A DNA stretch of 64,000 nt, taken from Neofusicoccum parvum (Eukaryota > Ascomycota > Dothideomycetes > Botryosphaeriales > Botryosphaeriaceae). Under the pieces are notes generated by a model. The model saw only the letters and a program-made list of their open reading frames with translations. It searched no databases and was not told where the DNA came from. The DNA lies in NCBI GenBank assembly GCA_020912385.1, contig CP087213.1:1736001-1800000 (forward strand). Direction: 5' to 3'. Each line of letters opens with the position of its first letter. Positions within the stretch are counted from its first letter, which is position 1. A program made the position numbers and the translations under genes. This document shows, in pieces, positions 31,502-42,648 of this stretch.

Positions 31502-32764
31502 CTACAGCTCCAGTGATTCTCCGTAGGTATCACTGATGTACTGCGCCGGAATATGTCCGTTGCCCTTCTTTTCACGCCAGTAGAGCTCATCCACCAATCT
31601 ATGCCTTACAACAGCCTCTTCCCAATCCGCATACTCAGACTCCCTTCCCTCCTCGGCGAGCGACTCGTAGAGCCTGGCGACATTGCGTGCAGGCCATGGG
31701 TATTCCTTCTGGTCCCACTCATCTCCCGCCTCCGTGCTCAGACTTTCGACCTCACCAGTCTTGTGGTCATGGACTTGGAGCGTCTGCCCAGGCCCACCGA
31801 TGTGAAGGTGTGGCGATGGCGTGGTCACTCTGATCTCACCGGTAGAACCGTAGATGGACCATACCGAGCCAGGAGTGCCCGGAAACTCTTGCCCGCCGCG
31901 CAAGTGGTAGGAAAGAAGAGCGCCGGAAGCTAGATTGCCCTGAATCAGGATCTGGTCGGCTGTGTCCCGCGAGATAGTCTCGACAATCTTCGCAGGCGGG
32001 TCGGAGGGACCGGGCTTGTATGCGAGACCCTTGTCTCTCAGATTGACGGTTGGTCGTTTGGTCGCTAGGATGGAAGAGAAAGAGGACAATTGGCCCACCG
32101 CCTGGTTCACGGTGTCGAAGTCTGGACAAAAGTAAGCGTCGGGAGAACTGACGTCCCAAGCAGAGAAGTCTCCCTTACAGTGCGAGAAGTGTATCGTCAC
32201 CATGTTTCCACCCGTCTTCCTGTCATTCAAGAAGCCCAAGTCCACCATGTCCTCGGCGCCGAAGTTGTACCCGCTCGCCGTCACGTCCACGCTCAGCACG
32301 TCGCCGACCCGATCCGCGTCGAGCAGCTCCTTCACCTTCAGCGCCACAGGCGTGCGCCGCCCCTGCAGGCCGACCAGCGTGCGCACGCCGCGCGACTTGG
32401 CCAGCGCCGCCAGCTCCTCCGCCTCGGCGAGGTTCGCGCCGAGCGGCCACTCGCAGTACACGGCCTTGACGGACCGGCTCTGCTGCAGGATCGGCCGCAG
32501 CACCCCGAAGTGCCGGTCCACCCGCACGCTGCACACCACCAGGTCAATGTCCGGGTCGGCCGCGAAGGCCGCGGCGTCGCCGTACGCCTTGGTCGTCGAC
32601 GGCAGCTTGTGCTCAGCGATGGCGGCCTGCGCGGACTCGGCGCTGGAGTTGAGCAGCGCGGTGATGAGGTACTTGGAGGTGTCGCGGAGGTAGGGGAGGT
32701 GCGCGGTGCTGCCCCAGCTGCCTTTGGCGCTGAGGCCGATGAAGCCGACGCGGATGGGTGCCAT
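31502..32764 (-). CDS. Gfo/Idh/MocA oxidoreductase, Gal80-like
   Basis: The N-terminal Rossmann domain (IRVGFIGLSAKGSWGSTAHLP, residues ~4-24) binds NAD(P). CEWPLGANLAEAEELA and the second alpha/beta domain with LVGLQGRRTP are typical of the Gal80-like branch. The frame is open for 420 codons, but 32178-32122 has the features of a 57-nt intron: a GTAAGG donor and a TTTTGTCCAG acceptor. Removing it turns an insertion into HFSHYFDTVNQAVG, the usual family sequence, and gives 401 aa. In most moulds such proteins are not galactose regulators. A dehydrogenase on sugars or derivatives is the safer description. Confidence 0.85.
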   Translation of the reverse strand: MAPIRVGFIGLSAKGSWGSTAHLPYLRDTSKYLITALLNSSAESAQAAIAEHKLPSTTKAYGDAAAFAADPDIDLVVCSVRVDRHFGVLRPILQQSRSVKAVYCEWPLGANLAEAEELAALAKSRGVRTLVGLQGRRTPVALKVKELLDADRVGDVLSVDVTASGYNFGAEDMVDLGFLNDRKTGGNMVTIHFSHCKGDFSAWDVSSPDAYFCPDFDTVNQAVGQLSSFSSILATKRPTVNLRDKGLAYKPGPSDPPAKIVETISRDTADQILIQGNLASGALLSYHLRGGQEFPGTPGSVWSIYGSTGEIRVTTPSPHLHIGGPGQTLQVHDHKTGEVESLSTEAGDEWDQKEYPWPARNVARLYESLAEEGRESEYADWEEAVVRHRLVDELYWREKKGNGHIPAQYISDTYGESLEL

Positions 32765-33518
32765 TGGGGGCTGTGGAGCTCTGCTGGTATTGAGGGTAGT
32801 GGTTGCTGGGGTAGGAGGTGAGTGGATTGGATTCGGATTGTGAAATGCTACTCAATCTGGTAAGATATAGAGGGAAACGGGCGAATGATGGCGGAGGGGC
32901 CGCTGAATAAAGGAAGCAGATAGTGATCGAAACCCTGCATTTATAAGGGCTGCGCTTTGAAATGGCACGCACAATTGCATCAAAAGCGCGTTGTGTTAGA
33001 AATCAAGGTGACCCAAATCGCCATAGCGTGGAGGGGTGGTGTGCTATTCGCTGCACGAGGGCCATCTGCGGGGCAGCGATGCGGAGATATCTGGAGCTAT
33101 CTGATGCTCCATATGTCAGCACGGCGCTGCCGCTGGTCTCGCATGTGCCCCTCGCAGCCTCATCTGCTTTGCACGCTGCAAAGACTCCATTGCGGCGTCG
33201 CGAGAGGTGTGGTCGGTGGTGGAGCAGAGCGCATCTCTGTGGAGTCGGGCCGGCAGGGAAGTGGGTGCGGCGGGCGAAAACGTGCACGAGCTTGGGGCCT
33301 GATTCGCCGTTGCTATTGCGAGAGCTTGGGCCTGGGAGTTGCAGCGATGAACCCTCGCCGAGCTCTTAGCGGCTGCTCGACGGCTTGACGTGCATCAAAA
33401 CCCTCGCCCAGCCTCCAGCGTCGCCGCGTGTTGTGGTGCGCCCATTCCGACCAGCTCTGCAGCCCAAAGCGCTGCATTTGTGTGACCCAGAACCGTGTGA
33501 GAGCGACAGTCCGCCAAG
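32765..33518. other. Divergent promoter region, Gal80-like / VTC4
   Basis: This is 0.75 kb between divergent start codons. I did not find the Pho4 site CACGTG that might be expected for a phosphate-regulated VTC gene. No coding sequence is supported. Confidence 0.5.
32940..32945 (-). promoter_or_regulatory. TATA box of the Gal80-like gene
   Basis: TATAAA on the minus strand is 176 bp before the ATG at 32764. Confidence 0.5.
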
Positions 33519-36329
33519 ATGAGGTATGCGCGAAGTCCTGCACAATCACCCAAGCTCTCGCCCCGATCGCAAATCCCTCCAATGCCGTTGCGCCGCTGTG
33601 CCGCTGCTGACAAAGGGCGTCTGCCCCGCCATGCACAGGTTCGGCCAGCAGCTGCGCACCTCGCTGATCAAGGACTGGTACTTCTACTACATTTCCTACG
33701 ACGACCTGAAGGAGAGCCTCAAGAAGGCCGGCGACGGCTCCACCACCGCGAAGACCGGCTCGAGACGCGTCGAATGGTCCGAGAAGGATGAGCAGCGCTT
33801 CGTGCACGAGCTGGAGCAGGAGCTCGACAAGGTCCACACCTTCCAGCAGGTCAAGAGCGGCGAAATCGTGCGTCGCATAAAGGTGTCGGAGAAGGAGGTC
33901 AACGATGTCATTGCCCGCGCCGAGCAGGCCAACAACGGCTCGCAGACCGTCGACCCGCCGACTGAGGACGACTTCGAGGCGCTGGAGGAGGATCTGAGCG
34001 ACATTATTGCCGACGTGCACGATCTGGCCAAGTTCACGCAGCTGAACTACACCGGCTTCCAGAAGATCATCAAGAAGCATGACGTGAGTTAAGCCTCAAC
34101 TTTAACTTTTTGCGTCGAGTTTCACGGAGCTCGTGTCACGGGCTGCTGTGCGCGGGGATCCTCCACTACTCGAGTTTCAACATCGTGTTGTTGATTGGCT
34201 GCCGGCTGCCAAACGCGGCTTCGCCATTTGACGGTCTGGAGGGTTACCGCGGAATTGATTTGCTAATCCAGCCTCTAGAAACTTACATCCTGGCATCTCA
34301 AGCCCGTGTTCGCTGCCCGTCTCCGCGCGAAGCCGTTCTTCAAGGACAACTACGACAACTTCATCGTCAAGCTCTCCAAGCTCTACGACCTCGTCCGAAC
34401 CCGCGGAAACCCGACCAAGGGCGACTCGTCCGCCGGTGGATCCCAGCAGAACTTCGTCCGCCAGACCACGAAATACTGGGTGCACCCGGACAATATCACC
34501 GAGTTGAAGCTCATCGTCCTGAAGCATCTTCCCGTGCTGGTCTTCAACGCCAGCAAGGAGTTTGAGGCCAAGGACTCGGCTATTTCCTCGATTTACTATG
34601 ACAACACGGATACTTGGGAGCTGTACACTGGCCGGTTGAAGAAGACGGAGGGAGCCGAGGCCATCCGTCTCCGTTGGTATGGAGGAATGGAGACGGACAC
34701 AATCTTCGTGGAGAGGAAAACCCATCGTGAGGACTGGACCGGCGAGAAATCTGTGAAGGCACGTTTCTCGCTGAAGGAGAAGAACGTCAATGCTTTCCTC
34801 TCGGGAAAGATGACCGTTGAGCAGGTCTTCGAGAAGATGCGCAAGGAGGGCAAGAAGGGTGAGAAGGAGATTGCCGATCTGGAGCAGCTTGCTCGGGAGA
34901 TTCAGTACCGCGTCATCACGCGCAAGCTGGTCCCCGTGACCCGATCTTTCTACAACCGCACAGCCTTCCAGCTCCCGGGTGATGCGCGTGTGCGTATCTC
35001 TCTGGATACCGAGCTGACCATGACCCGTGAAGACAACCTGGACGGCCGGCAACGAACGGGCAAGAACTGGCGCCGGATGGACATTGGTATTGACTATCCA
35101 TTCTCACAGCTACCTCCTGAGGATGTCGAGCGTTTCCCTTACGCTGTGCTTGAGGTGAAGCTGCAGACACAGATGGGACAGGAACCGCCTCAGTGGATTC
35201 GTGAACTCACGGCAAGCCATCTGGTGGAAGCCGTGCCTAAGTTCAGTAAGTTCATTCATGGAACAGCGAAGCTGCAGCCGAAACGCATTCATCTCCTCCC
35301 CTTCTGGATGCCTCAGATGGACGTGGACATTCGGAAGCCCATTAGCCACCGGTTCGGTATTGAACGTCCTGGCCAGAGTGCCGACATCTCAACTAGCGGC
35401 GCAGGCTATGATGATGAGTCCGACGAGGAGGACAACCTCGCTTTCCCGGATAACGACGAAGCAGAGGATGACGAAGGCATCCGTCGTCTGCGTACAGCTC
35501 GCGACGCCATGGAGCAGCATGATCTGGAACAACGGCGCGATTACGGCACTGTTTCGAACGGTGATCACGGTGCGCCTGGCAACCAACTCGACGTCGAAGA
35601 GCGTATCGCCGCAAGACCCTTGCCTCAGCCAGAAGATGACTATCCCTTATACGACTCAGATGAGGACGAGACCGACGACCTTGAGGAGGCACGACGCATC
35701 GGCGGGTTGCATTACCGCCGCAAGCAGCTTGAGCACTACGTGGCAGCGGCTGGCGAGAACATCCTACTATTTCTCAAGCGCGCTAAGCCTACACCGCGCA
35801 GCACCCCCCTGCCGGAGAACGGAGGAGCGACTATGGGTATACCCAGGGGTACTGGTGAGGTGAAGAGGTTCAAGGCACCCAAGGGGAAGAGGATCCACGT
35901 GCCCGTCCGCGTGGAGCCAAAGGTGTACTTCGCGGCTGAACGCACATTTTTGAGCTGGCTTGAATTCTCCATCATTCTGGGCAGTATTGCGGCGACGTTG
36001 CTGAACTTTGGTAAGCCACATCATCCTGTCTCCACTCTCGCATTTAGGTTCACTGCTGACAATGACCGGTAGGTGACGGCGTTGCCCTTGCCTCTGCCTG
36101 GGCCTTCACAATCATTGCCTGCTTCTCTCTCTTCTACTCCATGGGCCTGTACCTGTGGCGCGTCGAGAAAATCCGCAACCGCCGCGCCGTCCGCTATCAT
36201 GATAAGTACGGCCCGACAGCCCTATGTCTCGGCTTGCTAGTGGCAGTCGCGATCAGCTTCGGACTGAGACTCGGCTCGCCGAATGGTTGGAATGGTGGTC
36301 TGAAGGATGGGGGGATGAAGGGTCATTGA
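33519..36329 (+). CDS. VTC4: Vacuolar transporter chaperone Vtc4, polyphosphate polymerase
   Basis: Vtc4 is the catalytic subunit of the VTC complex, which makes polyphosphate from ATP and passes it into the vacuole. Exons 33519-33523, 33639-34083, 34279-36010 and 36073-36329 give 812 aa. The first coding exon is only ATGAG. Joining it restores [16 protein letters not shown], the invariant SPX-domain start, whereas the in-frame ATG at 33632 gives MHRFGQQ. The SPX domain covers residues 1-150. The tunnel domain follows, with IRLRWYGG (~277), [10 protein letters not shown] (~295) and the basic residues that bind substrate. An acidic, poorly conserved linker spans ~440-620. The C-terminal DUF202 part has three membrane spans ([24 protein letters not shown], then two more). 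Activity depends on inositol pyrophosphates bound by SPX in known homologues. Confidence 0.95.
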
Positions 36330-36633
36330 GGGAATGACGGGGAGCGGAATCTGTGATGGGCTTGAGATGAATTATTGTGGAGGCTGGATCAGATTTGTTA
36401 TTCCTGTTTGGGGTCGTATCATGTAAGTCGTGGCTATCTGCGTTCTGTTTGGTCAAAAGTTGCACTTTGCGCGTACTGGTGGGAGGTGGGCTAGATTGGG
36501 CACATTTGTATGATGTATGCATTTTTGGGGTGTATTGGGATAGGATGGCAATGGCATGAAGTGTCTATATGGAGTGGAGTTGGTGCGAGCTACGTCTTCG
36601 CCTTTGCGCCGCGCCGCAGTGCATCCTGAGGCA
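36330..36633. other. Convergent 3' spacer, VTC4 / monooxygenase
   Basis: This is 0.3 kb between two stop codons on opposite strands. It is T/G-rich, and nothing else is recognisable. Confidence 0.6.
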
Positions 36634-37958
36634 TCACACCCTCGATTCCTGATTCAAGGCATCCAGGATACCGCTGTAGCTGAAGTTGGCATCCATGGCC
36701 GTCATGAACCTGTCCTCTAGCGAGGCCTCTTTGTTTGCAGCACGTGTGTTGCCAAGGACTTGAGCAGCCCGCGGCCTCCGCACAGCATCGATCTGCTTCA
36801 GGATGTGAGGAACGTCCTCTACCTGAACCCCTGGTTGAAGGAAGAGGCGCATACCCTCAGCATCCTCGATGGCCATATTGGCGCCCTGGCCCTGCAGTGG
36901 TGACATTGCATGTGCGGCGTCTCCGATCAGGATAGCGCGCCCCCGGATCCAAGTTGGGAGCGGGTCGATGTCCTGTAGGTCCCATACCTTCACCTCTGTT
37001 GCGATCCTAAGCGTGTGTTAGATCTACGAAGTGTCTCCAAAATCCGAACGGGCTTACTCAAGAAGCTTCAAGAGGGATTTGTCGAAGTCTTGAAACACTT
37101 TCAGCAACTCGGCACGGTCTCCATCCGCATGCCAAGACCCCAGCTCTTCGGTTTGCTGTTTGTCTGGTGTCGGGTAAATGCATGAGAGATTCATGTACTC
37201 GTGGTTCCGAAGAGGATATGCGGTGATGAATCGATTGGTTCCGTCCAGAGCGGTAAACATGTTGGTGCGGCCTTTAACCATTTTCGGGTTCCACCACTCT
37301 GGAAGATGCCCAAGAGACTCCTTCACATCTTTGGCTGAACTGGCAATTCGATAGCAAGTGAGGCCTATCTTGCGTGGGCGATGGTCATTATTGCCAAGGA
37401 CGCTGTGGCGCAGACGCGAATGAACACCGTCGGCGACTTGTGTCTTCTTTTAGCCTCGTCTTGAGTAACAAGCAGCTTTGTCAACTTACCAATGACAACA
37501 TCCGCCTTGACCGTCGACCCATCAGCAAGAGTGATCAGGCCCTGGTCGGGGTCCAGGTCTTTGACTGGCGTGTTCCAAGCCATCTTGGCCGGCGTTCCGG
37601 GGAGTTCGGGCGAAGTGGCCAGCCTCAGCAGCTCTTCTCGGAAATCCGATCTCTTATGCGTCAGCCAGTCGGCGCCAAACCGCTGCTTGACGTCTATCTC
37701 GAAGTCGTCCTGCAAATCTGCGGTCTTGTTGTACGATCTCAAACCGCCGCCGACGACCGAGCCCACCCGAGCACGATCGAATCCCAGGCTATCCAGAATC
37801 TTGACTGCATTTGGAAGCGAGGCAATTCCCTGTCCACCGGTGGAGACATCCGGCCCTCCACGCTCGTAAACGGTGACCGTGTGCCTTTCTCGAAGAACTC
37901 GGGCGGCAGCCAGTCCAGCAAGCCCTGAGCCAACTATGACGACGCTGAGTGTATCCAT
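36634..37958 (-). CDS. FAD-dependent monooxygenase (salicylate-hydroxylase-like)
   Basis: Exons 37958-37490, 37436-37058 and 37006-36634 give 406 aa. The dinucleotide-binding GxGxxG fingerprint is VVIVGSGLAGLAAARVL at residues ~6-22, ending in the acidic residue of VYERGG. The DG motif reads VIVADGVHSRLRH across intron 1, with Val where most relatives have Gly. The GD motif ILIGDAAHAMSPLQGQGANMAIED is intact. Class A flavin monooxygenases hydroxylate aromatic or related small molecules using NAD(P)H. Intron 1 (53 nt) ends in AAG and intron 2 (51 nt) in TAG. No biosynthetic partner genes flank it, so a catabolic or detoxifying role is as likely as secondary metabolism. Confidence 0.88.
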
Positions 37959-38050
37959 GGAAGCAACAGATCAGAAGGTTGAGTGGCTAATGTTGGTGAA
38001 AGGAGTAGAGAAAATGTTGATTTCTCTACGCACTTCATGAAGGGGCATGA

Positions 38051-38056
38051 TTTATA
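38051..38056 (-). promoter_or_regulatory. TATA box of the monooxygenase gene
   Basis: TATAAA on the minus strand lies 93 bp before the ATG at 37958. Confidence 0.6.
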
Positions 38057-38408
38057 TCTAACGATTTCTCCGTAGGTGACACAGCTCCACGCCGTTGGAC
38101 TATAACAGCAGTTCAACGCGGAATTAATCTCGTTAGATCCGGGATCCGTTACTGAGGATCTAATGGATTAAATCCGGGATGACAAGAGAGCGGTTACGAT
38201 GGCGCCGTTCAAAACAACCGTGTACTCGAGTAGAGCAGACGGGGAAGAGGTTCGGTTATGCGCTGTTTTCCTTCGGTCTTTTGATCTCGGTACGCTACCG
38301 CTCGACCGCCTTAATCTGAGCCTACTACGCTTTGACCGGTAAGCTTACTAGGATTACGATTCCTGAGGCTGAGCTCTTAGCTGAAAATCAGAATTACTAC
38401 GTGGGCGT

Positions 38409-38488
38409 TCATCGGCCTCGGTCATCGGCTTCACTGACCGGCCTCGCTCATCGGCCTCACTGATCTGCCTTGCTGATCGGCCTTGTCG
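38409..38488. repeat. Degenerate tandem repeat of TCATCGGCCTC-type units
   Basis: About five imperfect units of 16-18 bp, each with a CATCGGCCT or GATCGGCCT core, stand in tandem. Confidence 0.6.
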
Positions 38489-38915
38489 ACCCGTCGTTGG
38501 CATCCTCAAGTCATGAATTACGAAAGATGCTTTTGAGATCCTTGATGGAGTGACGGTGCCACACGTATGAAAGTATGAGTAATCTGAAGGCATGAAGCTC
38601 GGTTAAAACAAAACATCCAATCAGCGCATTAGCTTCAACGACGGGTAATCCTCCAGTAAAACTCTCTCCCCTCACGTACAAACCCCAACGACACCTCTAC
38701 AATTCACTCTTCAGTTCGAATTTGTCCATTTCAACATCCTAGTCGTCACCTACAATCCCTGAGTCATGCCCAGGGATTCATTCGTCTCCGAGCCATTGGT
38801 ATCATTCCTCCACGCCACGTCAACTCCTTTCCCATTTCCCCTCTCCTCCGCATCCGCGCATATACGGCCCACTCTTGCCACTCTCGAATAATCGTATCGA
38901 CCATCACTCGCCCGT

Positions 38916-39846
38916 CTAAGCCTTGAGGTGCTCGTCGAACCAGGCGACGGCCTGCAGGAACGCCTGCTCCTTGGCCCACTTAATGTTCTTCTTGGAGATG
39001 TCACCACGAACAGAGAAGCCGTGCTCAACGCCCGAGAAGAGGTTGATCTGGTAGGTGGCCTTGATGCCGAGTAGGATGTCCTCGGACTCGCGACGCTTGG
39101 AGGCTGGGAAGATATCGTCGGTCTCTGCAAAAACCAAGAGTCAGCACACGCACAGATGAGCGGTGGAGGGGGGAAAAGAGACGGCACTCACCAGCAGCGG
39201 AAATGCTCAGAGGTCCCTGGATGGCCTTGAGCTCCTCGGCATCGACGAAGGACGGGTGGGCCGTGTAGCCGACGTCGATCTGGCCGTTCTTGAGGAAGCG
39301 ACACACGTACTTGGCACCGAAGCAGTAGCCGACGCCGCCCAGGCGCTTGACGCCCAGCTTGCCCTTGAGCTCCTTGATGACGTTGTCGACGACGGGGTCG
39401 ACTTGCTGGGGCTGGTAGTTCTGCAGCCAGCCCATGATGTCGAAGTCGTCGGGCTTGTTGACCGGGACGGCGTTGCCGTTGAAGAGGTCGGGGATCACGG
39501 CGAAGTAGCCGTTGGCGGCGAACTGGTCGGCGATGCTGGGGAGAATCCGAGGGTCAGAGCGGGTCTGCTTGCCGCCGGCTTCGGGAAAGAGTGGGAGAGC
39601 TTACAGCTGGACGTTGATGAAGTCATGGCCGAAGATGTCGGTGACGATCAGGACGGCGTTCTCGGTGCTCTTGCTCGCCGGGTAGGAGAGGTAGGTGTCG
39701 TCTGCGGGACGTTAGTGGGCTGCCGGACGGGCATGGGGGCGTGGGACGGGCTCCTTACAGCCAGCGACCTTCTCGATCTTTCCGACGGCGGTGCCTTCGT
39801 GCTTGACGCCGACGGTGCAGCACTTTCCGGGCGGGTTGGAGGCCAT
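38916..39846 (-). CDS. Dienelactone-hydrolase-family protein, second paralogue (AIM2-like)
   Basis: Exons 39846-39759, 39701-39605, 39535-39192 and 39124-38916 give 245 aa, the usual length of the short fungal DLH family. The N-terminus MASNPPGKCCTVGVKHEGT is typical. The nucleophile elbow is GYCFGAKY, the aspartate is in ETDDIFPAS and the histidine is in GVEHGFSV, so the triad is intact. LIVTDIFGHDFINVQLIADQFA is the conserved first-half strand and helix. The introns are 57, 69 and 67 nt, all with GT donors and AG ends. Compared with the paralogue at 19901-21199, this one lacks the long insertions and the microexons. The substrate is unknown. Confidence 0.9.
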
Positions 39847-40872
39847 TGTTGCTGGGGGGGTATGGATGCAGCTTGGACGAGGGTTCCGGACGGGTGACGG
39901 GACGGCAGCGACAACGCAAGCTGGTTCAGCGGATGCAGCTCGCAGACGGGGCCCGGCAGTTCTTTTTTATCGGCTTTGGCCTGGGCGACAGCAGCAGCCC
40001 CTCCACCCCGCCGGCGGTGCAGCATTGGCGTCGGCAGCGGCTCGGATTTGTCAGTGGAGGTGGGGTACGTGCCCACGTTGACGACATCGATAATTCGCCA
40101 ATGTCGAGCCTCGAGCTGTCGCAGGAAGCCGGCCCGCCCGCTGCTTCGAGCTCTAGTGGAGACCAAGCTTCCTGTGCATCTGCAGCATCAGTGGATCTTG
40201 CAGAGCACGGCACATGGCGCATCGGCCGCGCTGCTTGACCGGGCAAGTGATCGGCTGCGGCAGCTGTCGTCGAGCCGCTTGCCGTCTCCACCGGCGCGTG
40301 CACAATCGGGAGCAACGAAGAAAAAGAAGACGCGGGCCTGAGGCGCGGTGCTGGGCGCAGGGCCAAACGCCGCTATCTCCACGGCGCGTCGCGAATCTGG
40401 GTGCGCGTGCGGCCGGGAATGCCGTCTGCAGGGCGGCGGGTGAGAAAAGCTTCGCTCTCGGCCATGCTCCACACCCCTCCGACCGTGCTGGAACACCACG
40501 AACGGCGCGCGCTCCTAGCTCTCCCCTCACCGCGCCCGATCGTCCGGACATAGCCAGCCCGCCGCCTTGTTTCCGGCCCGCAGAGCTCTCCGCTGACCGG
40601 CCACACGGCCATCAGGAGGCCCGTTTCTGCTTCGCGCTCACGGCATGCTGTCTCGGTCAATTCTTTGCAATCGCCAATGAGTAATCACACAGCTGCACCG
40701 CATTCTAAGCATTGCGAGGGTGGCCCTGCTAAGCACTGCAACAGCCATGCAACCACGTCCGCTTTCTGGAGAGTGAAGCACCCGCCCGGACGCACAAGCC
40801 CAGCATGGCACCGCAACTCTCATCCGGACCAATGCTCCAGCGCCCTGCGGAACCACGCCTGACGCCCATGGC
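39847..40872. other. Upstream region of hydrolase 2
   Basis: This is 1 kb of very GC-rich DNA with overlapping open frames on both strands and no supportable gene. Near 40767-40838 an imperfect inverted repeat resembles the element at 42878-42960. Confidence 0.45.
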
Positions 40873-42062
40873 CTACGCGTACAGCTTCTCCATCTCAGGC
40901 ATTACGACCTTCCCAGCGCTAAAGCTGCAATGGCCCACCGGCCCATGAACATCCTCACCAGAGAAGAACCCGTCCTCCGCAAGCACATCACCCCACCGCA
41001 CGGGACCCTCCGCCGCGCCCTCCTCCTCCCACCCTGGCACATGGCACGCCGCCGCCACCGCCGCGCTGCAAAACCCAACCGGCACGCCGCCCTCCCTGCC
41101 GCGCGCCAGCAGCCCCGTCGCCACGACCGCCACGAGCACCGCGCCCACCGTCAGCGCCGCGCAGAAGATGGCGATGGCCGAGAAGCCGATGCTCGACACG
41201 GATGCAGCCGCCCTCTCCACCCCGGCGTGTGGAGAGCGCCTGAATTGCGCTCTTTGAGGTTCTCGAACGCTGAGTGGAAGGTCCCATTCGTATCGGGGTT
41301 TTGCCAAAAGTCCAATGTTCGATTCGAGTCAAGAAGTTTTGCATTCCAGCTCATTCCTCTGACGAAGAACTCTTCCGTAACGATCAACGCGAAATATTCA
41401 TTTGCGCCAAGAGTTGGAAATATAGTCGAATTGTACCTGAAATTGCAAAACTCGTCAGTTCAATACTCGCAGAAAGATCGAAAGGATTGCATCTGGAACA
41501 TGAGATTTACAGCTGCTCCGGAAGACGAGGGAAATAGAACTGACAGCAAATGCAGCGGAAGAGAAGATACCGCCAGCGTAAGGCAAACGAGCGCTCTCCC
41601 TTTGCTGATGAACTTCAGATTCCTCAGCGATTGCGGGCCGATATCAACCCAATCCCGATTCCGGTGCGCGACGTCCACTTCCTCCCGGGTAGGCGCAAGC
41701 ATGATCTGTATGCCGTAGTTGCTAGCGCCAAGCAACAACGTTCCCAGAACATTGACGGCAAGATGGATGATACGCGTGAGCCCGTCCATCGTGTCGCTGT
41801 CCCCGCGGTATGTGACGCCCAGGCCATTCTTGATTTCGGGTTTGAGCAATGCCCAGATGAGGAAGGAAACATTGACGGCAAGAACGAACGTGGTCAGAGA
41901 AATACAGACCAGTATTTCACCCCTCCAGCCTGTAAACGACCCCGGGAGCCATGGGTATCTCTTGTGCTCTGGTTGAGGAAACAGATCCGGCTCTCCGGCA
42001 CAAGTCATGGGAGAAATGGGTACTGTCTCGGTTGTGGGAGCGGCAGAATTTTCATTTTTCAC
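40873..42062 (-). pseudogene. Broken DUF6536-family membrane-protein gene
   Basis: The N-terminal block (42062 to ~41500) reads GWRGEILVCISLTTFVLAVNV, then LLLGASNYGIQIMLAPTREEVDVAHR, DWVDIGPQSLRNL and LTLAVSSLPLHLL, all hallmarks of fungal DUF6536 proteins. A second block (about 41452-41245, after a possible poorly spliced intron) has YNSTIFPTLGANEYFALIVTEEF. The C-terminal block (about 41240-40873) is in another frame and reads SSIGFSAIAIFCAALTVG, CSAAVAAACHVPG and GHCSFSAGKVV, ending in LYA like family C-termini. The several hundred residues that normally lie between are missing. Base composition jumps from about 45% to about 68% GC at ~41,240. I read it as a gene with an internal deletion and frame loss. 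A chimera of two paralogues is possible. The family name is from memory. Confidence 0.6.
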
Positions 42063-42608
42063 AGCTTTCGGCCTGTCAACTGCTCAGTGAGATTGGTTGC
42101 AGAGCATGAGATTTGTAGCAGACATACGTGTGGATGTGTGCTTCAACATCCGCGTTGATAGACCCAGAATTGATCCTTTCGTAAACAGGAAACCACCGCC
42201 TTAAGTGCATATTTTCGGTGCTTTACGATTCAGTCAAGAAAAGTTTCGAGGGCAGACAGAGCAGCCTTTATAGATCCAGTGCTTCACAGCCAGCCAGCGA
42301 CCGAAGTCTGCAGCTGCGGAGTGCCTCAGGGGCTTCAAGAGGTGATACGAATTCTGCATGTCGGTCACGAAGGTATAAATAGAAAGGAGCAGCAGCCTCG
42401 CATGAAGCCCTTCGGCTCACCTATGGACATGCGATTGGGCCGTTGCTTTCTCATTTTGACATGGGAGTAAGCCGCCACACCCGAACTTTCGGCACAACGC
42501 CGGTGAGGTCGAAACAGCGACGACTGCCAGATAATCTGGTTCAAAGTCTGTCCGCCCGAGTAGAGACGTTGAGCTGGATACCAAAGTATGGTGAGCCTAA
42601 TGACCGTG

Positions 42609-42648
42609 TTTTTTTTTTTTTTTTGGGAGGGGGGGGGGGGGGGGGGGG
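42609..42648 (+). repeat. Adjacent T16 and G20 homopolymers
   Basis: T16 spans 42609-42624 and G20 spans 42629-42648, separated by GGGA. Lengths of such runs are unreliable in assemblies. Confidence 0.85.

Larger units (their letters stand above)
37959..38915. other. Spacer monooxygenase / hydrolase 2
   Basis: This is about 1 kb and relatively AT-rich. It contains a TATA box for the monooxygenase, an imperfect inverted repeat (38125-38140 with 38156-38170) and a degenerate tandem repeat (listed). An 80-codon minus-strand frame over the tandem repeat is not convincing. Confidence 0.5.
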
